From contig WFMF01000130.1 of the NCBI GenBank assembly GCA_011033025.1, positions 363,982-427,981 on the forward strand: a DNA stretch of 64,000 bases. The letters are read 5' to 3'. Within the stretch, counting starts at the first letter, position 1; each line of letters opens with the position of its first letter. The notes beneath the pieces are model-generated. The model was not told the DNA's origin. It searched no databases and was given only the letters and a program-made list of their open reading frames with translations. Of this stretch, positions 55,599-64,000 are shown piece after piece. This stretch comes from Beroe forskalii. Taxonomy: Eukaryota > Ctenophora > Nuda > Beroida > Beroidae. The position numbers and the translations under genes were made by a program.

Positions 55599-58500
55599 GT
55601 TAGTCTGGGGGCTCTTATATTTTCTTTTGCATGAACTGTTTCTGGCCCTTTGACAGTAAGTGTACCAGTTGCCATGCCAATAATTTTCGTGAATTCAAAG
55701 TTTTTTTCTGTTCACCCGCAGATTTTTTTACTTTTTCTTCTTTTTGATATCTCATATTTTGGCCTCGAATTCAATGGAAACATATTTGCATTGCAGAACT
55801 GATATTCTGCGAGTTAGCAGTCTATCTCCAGTAAGTTTGCTGTCAGCTCTGGGTCATTAACATTAGACAAGTTATAATTCTGTAAATCATTCTAATAGAA
55901 TATTTACAAAGATTGAGCTTCAATATAAGCGTCAGCATTGTATGCTATTTAATTATTATTTTCTGACGGCCTCTCCAGGATCTAGAGACAATGCAACATA
56001 TAATTGTACGGTGATGAAACCCATTAGAGCCCCTTACATAATGAAATAAATGACTTACCCAGCTCCATTTGAGAAGCATATATATTCGCTATTATGTAAG
56101 CAAACTCCCTAAAGCATAACACCGCCAATTTGAACTTATATGGAGAATGTGATACATGGGGAGAGACCAGCTTTTAGCTCCAATCCTCTCCTGTCCAATC
56201 AGCTTTTAGCTCCAATCTACTCCCGTCCAATCAGCTTAGGGGAGCGCCTCCTTTGTATATCCCTCGAGCTGAGGTCTGACGGTGCAGACTTGCTGCTTCT
56301 GCCTTCGGATGCTTGTTTGGTTGTGCGTTTGTCATGTTGTTTGTGCGTTTGTTAGTTTTTGCGTCTGTTTTTTGGTTCGTTTGTTTATTTTTGTTTGTTT
56401 GTTTGCCATATTGTTTGTTTGTGCGTTTGTTCGTGTATATATTTGTGCTTCTTTTTGTTTGTTCATATTGTTTGTTTGTGTTTTTGTCATTTGTGTTTGT
56501 CATATTCTATGGTTGTGTTTTTGTCATATTGTTTGTTTGTCAGTTTGTTAGTTTTTGTGTTTTTGCGTCTGTTTGTATGAGAGAGATGTTCTCCAAATAC
56601 AAAGAGAGTCATATAATGGCCCTCTGAGTGTCGTCAGACCGGTCTTTTGCTGCTTTACTGACCATTTCATGCTGTTTACTGCGTTACTCATCGTAAATTA
56701 TGCGGTTCTTCTTGCTTAAACTTTTTCGGCGTTTATAATGACTCAATGTTTATGTAAAAGAGCGTTGTTTTTCGACATGGAATATGTAACAAATACTTTA
56801 AACTCCCGCGGTGACCAAAGTCAATAACGACCTCTTTTATTCGTGTGCAAAGATGTTTTTTTGTTGAATCCAGCTCGAGATGCGCCTGCTCGATGCCACT
56901 CTTCCATTGGAGATGTCCTGTGTAGTATTGTAGTGCATAATATGTGCCCTAGTGCCTTCTGCTGATGCCTGATGTATTGTACGTACTTATGCATGTCATT
57001 TTCGTGGTTTTGAGCGTATACTACGCCACTTAAAAGCTTAAATAACTTCATAATCACGGCAGTTAATTCGTGTGAACATGAGTCTGTACAGTTGAGTCTG
57101 TATAGTGTATAGACATGGGGAGCATTTCAGCATTGCCTGTATATAATATCTGTACAGTTCTGTATAGTTCTTGAGTTCTGTATAGCTCTGTACCAGTACA
57201 GTTCTGTACAGTTCACTGTTAATTCCAGGCTTAAGTCCTCATGTAGAAGCTTGCCTTGCTGTGGGAAGGTGGGATACCTAGAGTATACACACAGCTATAC
57301 ACAGGAATGTTATACAATCATTATCGTGTTTTGTGTTGTTTGGTCATTGTTTATCCCTCCCAGTTCGATGTGATACTAGCATATCTCTTCAATTTCTTGT
57401 GTGTTTTCATTGTTTGCCTCAACTACTGTTGTAAATATGTAAGCTGAAGCTTGTTGTAAATATGTAAGCTGAAGCTTGTGTTGGGATATATTAGGCTAGT
57501 GGCTACAACTCCTAGACAGGACCATTGACTTACCTAAGTACCTAAGTAGCATGTTAGAGCACTCCCGGTCTACCTCTTAATTTCTCGAGTTATAATCACG
57601 CGCATTAGATAATCAGACTGCAAGAATTTAGCGCAGAATTTAGAGCCGATGGTTTGAGTTTAGAGTAGTTAGTTAGTGCTTAGTTCATGGGTTTAATCTG
57701 TTAATGTGTTAGCTGTCGTTTGTCAAAAGAGATGTAGGTATCTGCTATATCTTGTCCAGACTCTCAGTTTGTCTTAACATGTGAAACCTCCAAGGACTGC
57801 TTCACTGCTTGAACAAATATTCCGACAACTAGTCGATTTCGGGCAGCTAATTTCGTTATGAGCTTATCGTCACGTAAACATAAATACCCGCCACAAAACA
57901 TAACCAAAATAGCAAAATAAGCCTGCCAAAGTGAAAAGGCTCCAGAATACTATGTTTCTCAGTATTTCTTTATCTCTTCCAATTCGTCATTAGTAAATAT
58001 CTAATTATTGTAATAAATTTTGTTAGATAAATATAGTCATGATTATGTGCCATTTTTGCGCTTCGAATTTCGCTTTCTTCTAAAATTCTGATGTGCTGAG
58101 AATTTATAGTCCCGTTTTATTCCTTTACTCTTCAATTTTCTCGGCACCAATACACCAATATAGCAGCAGCTTATGCTGTGGTTGTTTTCTATGAGCTGAT
58201 GTACATTTGCCCACAAATGCAATCGGCCGATAACTTTGGTGTGTACATCCCAAATGAGATTAGTGCGGTACATATGTTGAAAGTGACGCATATATTCGTA
58301 TATATGTTTGTATTTATCTCTCCCTTTTTACACAAAATCGAGAACTGGATTCCACTTGTAGTTGTCTCAAGTTTCCATGCACTGTTGTATAGATGATTTG
58401 ACTTTCGAAGCATTTTGTAAAGTTTGTAGATGATAACGTAAAACTCACACCATTTTTACCCTTAAGTGGCCTGGTACTCACTTTTTCTACCCTTTAGTGG

Positions 58501-59993
58501 CCTGGTACTCACCATTTCCACCCTTTAGTGGCCTGGTACTCACCATTTCTACCCTTTAGTGTCCTGTTACTCACCATTTCTACCCTTTAGTGGCCTGGTA
58601 CTCACCATTTCTACCCTTTAGTGGCCTGGTACTCACCATTTCCACCCTTTAGTGGCCTGGTACTCACCATTTCTACCCTTTAGTGGCCTGGTACTCACCA
58701 TTTCCACCCTTTAGTGGCCTGGTACTCACCATTTCTACCCTTTAGTGGCCTGGTACTCACCATTTCTACCCTTTAGTGGCCTGGTACTCACCATTTCCAC
58801 CCTTTAGTGGCCTGGTACTCACCATTTCTACCCTTTAGTGGCCTGGTCCTCACCATTTCTACCCTTTAGTGGCCTAATACTCACCATTTCTACCCTTTAG
58901 TGGCCTGGTACTCACCATTTCTACCCTTAAGTGGCTTGGTACTCAACATTTCTACCCTTTAGTGGCCTGGTACTCACCATTTCTACCCTTTAGTGGCCAG
59001 GTACTCACTATTTCTTGCCTTTAGTGGCCTGGTACTCACCATTTCTACCCTTTAGTGGCCTGGTAGACACTCAATGACGTTGTTACAGGCGGACCTTCTC
59101 GAGAGTGAGGAACAACAGTTCAGAATCTGGGTGAGTAATGAATAGATTTAATTTGAAATTTTCTCCCACGTCTATTCCTCGGGCTGAGAATGAAATCACC
59201 TGTCAGTTGCTAATTTCAAGATTCAAAGCCTAAACTTCGGTTAAAATCCACCTTCCCCGACATCAGCAACAAGACCTGGAAGAGATACGAGTGCTCCTCT
59301 GCGAGATAAGGAGGAAGCAGGCTTCCAATCGGAGCCTACTGGACTCCTACAAGTGTGCTGATTGGGACCTCTCGCCTGTTTACGAGCGAGCGAAGCAGTG
59401 GCGGAGAGAAACTACCCACGATCAGAGCGAGGAATACATCCCTCCTGCCCCAAACAGTGTCTCAGGTGGGTTTTAGCAAAAACTGTAGGAACCAAGGCCC
59501 ATCACTGAATTAGTCCTTTTCTCATATATATCAAATTCAATGTAACGTTTAGTTCCAATGCTGAAAGATTGGAATTACTGGTGTGATTATCCAAAGTGTG
59601 ATTTTCCTTCAGTTTCAGAGAAAAGTTTCCTAGATGAGCTGGAAGAATCAGGATTCTCTATGGAATCTGTGAGTGTAACATTCACTTTCCAGGTTCTTGC
59701 TCCAGTTCTACCTTAAATTCAAATAGGAGTCCATAATCCATATGCTTTATTGGAAAAATCCTATTTATGCAAACCGCCGATAAGCGCCGATTCGGTGCCT
59801 ATAATTTTTCATAGGCGCCGATTCGGCGTTAATTTTCGTCACCACTTATATTCGCCGAAAATGAATATTTTACAATTCATTGGCAACCTGGTTTCAGTTC
59901 GATGAGAGTGCTGGTCCCACCTGTACTGAGGAGGAAACATCCAGAGACTCGGCTGTTTCAGAGAGTAAAGCTGAGGTGTCGGAGGTCAGGTGA
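55500..59993 (+). CDS. Small acidic coiled-coil-like protein, five exons, unknown function
   Basis: Complete gene of 163 codons: exons 55500-55598, 59089-59130, 59267-59465, 59613-59668 and 59898-59993 with TGA at 59991. All phases agree and all sites are GT-AG. The protein starts MTSPHPSRGEPLSTSGERMR, has a charged, probably helical centre (ADLLESEEQQFRIWQQDLEE then LLCEIRRKQASNRSLLDSYK), a Trp-rich patch (CADWDLSPVYERAKQWRRE), and an acidic Ser/Glu-rich C terminus (EKSFLDELEESGFSMES, ...SKAEVSEVR). No signal peptide or membrane segment. AATAAA at 60293-60298 is a plausible polyadenylation signal. I do not recognise the family. Confidence 0.75.
55599..58440. other. Intron 1 of the 163-residue gene
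   Basis: 56160-56235 duplicates GTCCAATCAGCTT-AGCTCCAATC. 56300-56575 is TTTGTTTGTTTGTG low complexity, whose long open frames are meaningless. 57070-57225 repeats CTGTACAGTTCTGTATAG. 57425-57480 repeats TGTAAATATGTAAGCTGAAG twice. No exon recognised. Confidence 0.5.
58445..59065 (+). repeat. 31 bp minisatellite, acceptor-like units
   Basis: 20 units of CTCACCATTTCTACCCTTTA-GTGGCCTGGTA. Each has CTCAC, a pyrimidine run and TTTAG, so it resembles a 3' splice site. It ends 23 bases before the genuine acceptor of exon 2 (GTTACAG at 59082-59088), which is not itself a unit. Confidence 0.9.
59089..59130 (+). CDS. 163-residue gene, exon 2
   Basis: 42 bp, phase 0 to 0, encodes ADLLESEEQQFRIW, donor GTGAGT. 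Confidence 0.65.
59267..59465 (+). CDS. 163-residue gene, exon 3
   Basis: 199 bp, phase 0 to 1. Encodes QQDLEEIRVLLCEIRRKQAS and the Trp-rich patch, ending PPAPNSVS. Confidence 0.78.
59613..59668 (+). CDS. 163-residue gene, exon 4
   Basis: 56 bp, phase 1 to 0, encodes SEKSFLDELEESGFSMES, donor GTGAGT. Confidence 0.72.
59898..59993 (+). CDS. 163-residue gene, exon 5
   Basis: 96 bp with stop TGA. Acceptor TTTCAG. Encodes FDESAGPTCTEEETSRDSAV and SESKAEVSEVR. Confidence 0.75.
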   Translation, partial: FDESAGPTCTEEETSRDSAVSESKAEVSEVR

Positions 59994-60292
59994 TGAGGTC
60001 TCATAACGATCCTACAGATTGCAGGGATAACAAGTGCCAACTGCCACTTAAAGTACTGCCTGAGTCTACGAAGTGGGTGTGAGTTTGGGGACAGTTCTAC
60101 TTCTGTAACTGTATAAGAATTAGACCTGATTGAAGCATGGTGGGGAGTCTGCGGTGATATTATCGGTTAATGTTAGTAAGGAGATGGAATGGGAAACATA
60201 GGTAGGGTTAGACAAGACCAATTTATATGGTTTTACGTTGGTAAGCATGAAAAGCTTCATGGATGATGCAGAATGGACATATTATTTTAAAC

Positions 60293-60298
60293 AATAAA
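60293..60298 (+). terminator. Polyadenylation signal AATAAA
   Basis: AATAAA 300 bases after the stop of the 163-residue gene, in an AT-rich context. Likely end of that transcript. Confidence 0.55.
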
Positions 60299-60619
60299 CT
60301 TAATTTCTTATAAATTATTGTGATGATCATTGAATTTTGTGAATTGTTGCCGTAAAGATGAATTAAATAATTATTTGTACTTTTGGTTTTATCTATAATA
60401 TGATTTTACAAATTCTAAACCCAGAAACTTCGCCTTTTGAGGACAGCAAAAAAATTGTTAAAAATTTAGCTGATTTTGATATTCTTAGCTAAAAATATTT
60501 TCAGAATGAGATTTATTATATGCAAAGGTAATGCTTGAGTTCATTTCAACTTTGAAATTTGAAGTTAAATTTGATTTTCTTAAAATTCAAAACACTTGTT
60601 TTGATTATCATCATCTTAT

Positions 60620-62390
60620 CAAGCATTTCTTCTGAGAAGTGTGTGCTTCTTTTGAGAAGCGTGTGCTTCTTTTGAGAAGCGTATGCTTCTTTTAAGAAGC
60701 GTATGCTTCTTTTGAGAAGCGTATGCTTCTTCTGAGAAGCGTATGCTTCTTCTGAGAAGCGTATGCTTCTTCTGAGAAGCGTATGCTTCTTCTGAGAAGC
60801 GTGTGCTTCTTCTGAGAAGCACATGCTTCTTCAGAATCAGAGAAGCACATGCTTCTTCAGAATCAGAGAAGCTCATGCTTCTTCTGAGAAGCACATGCTT
60901 CTTCAGAGAAACACATGCTTCTACTGAGAAGCACATGCTTCTTTAGAGAAACACATGCTTCTACTGAGAAGCACATGCTTTTTCTGAGAAGTGCGTGCTC
61001 TTCTAAGAACCGTGTGCTTCTTTAGAGAAGCGCGTACTCCTTCAGAGAAGCATATGCTTCTTAAGAGAAGCGTGATCTTCTGAGAAGTGTGTGCTTTTTA
61101 GAAGTGTGTGCTTCTGAGAAGCGTGTGCTTCTCTAAGAAGCTAGTGCTTCTCTAAAAAGCTAGTGCTTCTCTAAAAAGCGTATGCTTTTTCAGAGAAGTG
61201 TGCTTCTTTTGAGAAGCGTACGCTTCTTTTGAGAAGCGTACGCTTCTTTTGAGAAGCGTGTGCTTCTTTTGAGAAGCGTGTGCTTCTTTTGAGAAGCGTG
61301 TGCTTTTGAGAAGTGTGTGCTTCAGTGAAGCGTGTGCTTCTCTAAGAAGCTAGTGCTTCTCTAAAAAGCGTGTGCTTCTTCAGAGAAGTGTGCTTCTTTT
61401 GAGAAGCGTGTGCTTCTTTTGAGAAGCGCCTGCTTCTTTTGAGAAGTGTGTTCTTTTGAGAAGCGTGTTCTTCTTTTAAATTTGAGAAGCGTGTGCTTCT
61501 TTTGAGAAGCGTGTGCTTCTTTTGAGAAGCGTATGCTTCTTTTGAGAAGCGTATGCTTCTTTTGAGAAGCGTGTGCTTCTTTTGAGAAGCGTATGCTTCT
61601 TTTGAGAAGCGTGTGCTTCTTTTGAGAAGCGTGTGCTTCTTTTGAGAAGCGTGTGCTTCTTTTGAGAAGCGTGTGCTTTTGAGAAGCGTGTGCTTCTTTT
61701 GAGAAGCGTGTGCTTCTTTTTGTGCTTCTTTTGAGAAGCGTGTGCTTCTTTTGAAGCGTGCTTCTTTTGAGAAGCGTGTGCTTCTTTTGAGAAGCGTGTG
61801 CTTCTTTTGAGAAGCTTGTGCTTCTTTTGAGAAGCTTGTGCTTCTTTTGAGAAGCGTGTGCTTCTTTTGAGAAGCGTGTGCTTCTTTTGAGAAGCGTGTG
61901 CTTCTTTTGAGAAGCGTGTGCTTCTTTTGAGAAGCGTGTGCTTCTTTTGAGAAGCGTGTGCTTCTTTTGAGAAGCACGTGCTTCTTTTGAGAAGCATGTG
62001 CTTCTTTTGAGGAGCATGTGCTTCTTTTGAGAAGCACGTGCTTCTTTTGAGAAGCACGTGCTTCTTTTGAGAAGCATGTGCTTCTTTTGAGAAGCGTGTG
62101 CTTTTGACTTTTAGAAGCGTGTGCTTCTTATGAGAAGCATGTGCTTCTTTTTAGAAACATTTGCTTCTTTTCAGAAGCGTATGTTTCTTTTTAGAAGCGT
62201 GTGCTTCTTTTTAGAAGCGTGCGCTCATTTTAGAAGCATGTGCTTCTTTTTAGAAGCGTGTGCTTCTTTTTAGAAGCGTGTACTTCTTTTTAGAAGCGTG
62301 TACTTCTTTTTAGAAGCGTGTGCTTCTATTTAGGAGCGTGTGCTCCTTCAGAGAAGGGTGTGCTTCTTTTCAGAAGAGTGTGCTTCTTTT
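60620..62390. repeat. 20 bp hairpin-unit satellite, about 85 units
   Basis: Unit AGAAGC-GTGT-GCTTCT-TTTG: a 6 bp stem with a four-base loop. Stems are strongly kept while loops vary (GTGT, GTAT, ACAT, ACGT, CTAG). Sub-blocks differ in the spacer: TTCTGAG at the left, TTTTGAG in the middle, TTTTTAG at 62100-62330. The 200-residue frames on the minus strand cycle through all three frames of the unit and are not genes. Confidence 0.95.
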
Positions 62391-62400
62391 CCATTTTCAG

Positions 62401-62455
62401 AATTGTCTGACGTTGACACTGACAGACCCTCTCGAGAATCAGCCCGGCGCTTTGT
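62401..62455 (+). CDS. Possible exon after the hairpin satellite
   Basis: After CTTTTCCATTTTCAG, a frame reads LSDVDTDRPSRESARRF. The composition looks protein-like, but no donor is clear before the GC hairpins start. It may belong to a gene continuing to the right. Confidence 0.3.
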
Positions 62456-62592
62456 TGCCAGGCGTTGCCTGGCCCTCTCGCGCGCGCGAAGCGCGCGCGC
62501 CCCGACTCGCAGAGTCGGGACGGGGGCCAGGGAAAAAAGTTGCTAGCAATAGGGATGAGGGGGACGCTTCTGTCCCCCTCATCCCTATTGCG
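62455..62592. repeat. Cluster of GC-rich hairpins
   Basis: In order: CCAGGCGTTGCCTGG, CGCGCGCG-AAG-CGCGCGCG, CCCGACTC-GCA-GAGTCGGG, and a perfect 20 bp stem at 62546-62565 with 62572-62591 over GCTTCT. Resembles the structured cluster in intron 10. Probably a small transposon. Confidence 0.75.
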
Positions 62593-62973
62593 CCGCGCAT
62601 CACTTTAAAATAGTCATCTACGACAAAATCCAACGCGATAATGGAAACACAACATTTAGTGTACTCTGACGGCCATATTTGATTGTGTCTGTTATTTTTG
62701 CAGTAATGTCTGTAAAACAATGAATATAGTGTGTTTTATTACGTGTTGTGAAACCTGGCAATTGACATGAGTGGCTTAGTATCTGTAATTTATTGATTGT
62801 TATATACCTACAAAATTCCATATCTTCAATCTGCATCTTGAATATGAATCTTTCGTATTAATACATCGACTTGTAAGCTTAGCTTCGAACAATCAATTGT
62901 GATAGCGTAATAATTAATTGATTTTAATTCTTTTGTTACCTTTAAACTCATCTTTGCTATGATTTTTTGCTAG

Positions 62974-63023
62974 GATGCCCAAAGTTCAACCGAAGTTCCA
63001 CTTCCAGTTCGGCATATTCTGCT
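62974..63023 (+). CDS. Possible 50 bp exon
   Basis: Acceptor TTTTGCTAG and donor GTGAGT enclose 50 bases open in all frames; one reads CPKFNRSSTSSSAYSA. Called only from splice sites, and the gene is unknown. Confidence 0.3.
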
Positions 63024-63064
63024 GTGAGTAATCGTAATGTACCCTTAAATTTGGGCTATATACT

Positions 63065-63445
63065 GGGTGAACTGCAGTTCATATGAAGTCGCCGCGCACT
63101 TCATATGAATTCATATGAATTCATATGAGTTCATTTGAATGCGTTTACCAGTTCAATAAATTTTTATATGAATGAACTTCATATGAACTTCATATGAATT
63201 CATATGAACTTCATATGAACTCCACCAACTTCATATGAACTTCATATGAATTCATATGAATTCAATAAACACGGATGAACTAGTTCACCAAAATTTAGTG
63301 AACTGAGATGCATATGAACTCATATGAACTCATATGCATTCCAGTTCGCCTTGAATTCATATGAACTAGGAAGTTCATCTCGCGGACTCCAGTTCAACGC
63401 AGTTCAACGCAGTTCAACGGAGTTCAACGCAGTTCAACGGAGTTC
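63065..63445. repeat. Palindromic CATATGAA array
   Basis: Irregular run of TTCATATGAA and GTTCATATGAAC palindromes, then AGTTCAACGC repeats (63390-63450). Low complexity, no frame. Confidence 0.8.
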
Positions 63446-63499
63446 AACGAATTCATCTCGAAGTTCATCTAGAAGGTCAAAATGATAATTTAACAGATA

Positions 63500-64000
63500 T
63501 TTCGGGGATGGATCAAAACATGGATCAGCGACGCCACGAGAGCCGCACCGCAGTGCCGCGGTGACGCCAGGGCAGTGCCATGGTGAAGCCACGAGGACTC
63601 CACTACTGGGCAACGATGAAGCCACAAGGGCGCCACGGTGACATCATGGCAGTCATGGCAGTGCCACTGTGAAGCCATGGCGTCTTCATGGCTTCGTCGT
63701 GTCGTCTCGTGGCTTACACCATGGCACTGCCCTGGCGTCGATGTGGCGCACTGGCGCTACCATGGGGCCCTCTTGGCGTTGCTGCTCTGATCTATGCCCG
63801 ATAAGTCTCTTATTCCGGTTGACTGCTGAGCGACGTCACCTATTGAAAGGCTTTTTTCAATTTTAAAGAGGCTGTTAAACTTCACCAAATTAGCTGCATA
63901 TTGATCCATTTCACTAAAAGGGCTTCCAAAATCAAAGTCTTGAGCTCTTCCATAAACGATTTTTCGTACTCTTGTTAAGTGTACAGTCACGTGACAACTA
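63500..64000. other. End of window, inverted repeat and an unassigned frame
   Basis: GCCAGGGCAGTGCCATGGTG (from 63568) is inverse to CACCATGGCACTGCCCTGGC around 63716-63736, with CCACGAG/CTCGTGG continuing the arms. On the minus strand 63990-63757 is open and reads RKIVYGRAQDFDFGSPFSEM; I cannot assign it. Confidence 0.4.

Noticed and set aside
56231-56627. Overlapping Phe/Val/Cys-rich frames resembling membrane proteins
   Set aside because: TTTGTTTGTG low-complexity DNA open in every frame.
61342-62077. Three overlapping open frames of 190-240 residues on the minus strand (KEAHASQKKHTLLKRSTRFS)
   Set aside because: They are the three frames of a 20 bp stop-free satellite unit, with no start context, no splice support and a 20-residue period equal to three units.
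63757-63990. 77-residue minus-strand frame reading RKIVYGRAQDFDF
   Set aside because: Looks protein-like, but runs near the window edge without splice or family support; left as unassigned.

Overview
The window is eukaryotic and metazoan, from an invertebrate that I cannot place further. Its genes are split by GT-AG introns with CTAAC-type branch sites. Two genes have recognisable animal relatives: a cation-chloride cotransporter of the SLC12A9 type and the start of a TTC28-like TPR gene. There are no operons, rRNA or tRNA genes, and most of the DNA is tandem arrays, inverted repeats and transposons.

Layout. 1-7260 is an inverted copy of 15.4-19.3 kb; it carries second copies of SLC12A9 exons 7, 8 and 9 on the minus strand and has been opened by a Penelope-like retroelement (1274-5157). 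SLC12A9 runs on the plus strand from ATG 9119 to 26555, with 16 exons whose phases all agree (about 732 codons). Its last part, roughly 180 residues by comparison with the human protein, is not found. A terminal-inverted-repeat element with an envelope-like fossil gene lies just after the last exon found (26576-28727). 29165-41599 is a nest of palindromic elements: a large TIR element, a 3.8 kb foldback inside its left arm, and a smaller TIR element inside that. The TTC28-like gene starts at 45537 on the minus strand and runs into the same nest, so two incomplete genes face each other across it. Further right are two small plus-strand genes I do not recognise: a probable single-pass membrane protein (49438-51993, one exon unresolved) and a complete five-exon 163-residue acidic protein (55500-59993). 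After them come a 1.8 kb hairpin-unit satellite and weak exon candidates.

The main observation is that many tandem arrays are built from splice junctions. In SLC12A9 the arrays before exons 2, 7 and 10 repeat a module of branch site, pyrimidine tract, AG and first exon bases. The arrays after exons 12 and 16 repeat the last exon bases plus the GT donor. The unrelated gene at 49-52 kb has the same kind of acceptor array. In every case the genuine junction is the copy at the exon edge and the rest extend into the intron. The second observation is that SLC12A9 exons 1-6 lie in the loop between two inverted copies of exons 7-9, whose seven differences are all synonymous. Inverting that loop would join the same 5' half to the other set of exons. 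An assembly join of two alleles is the main alternative.
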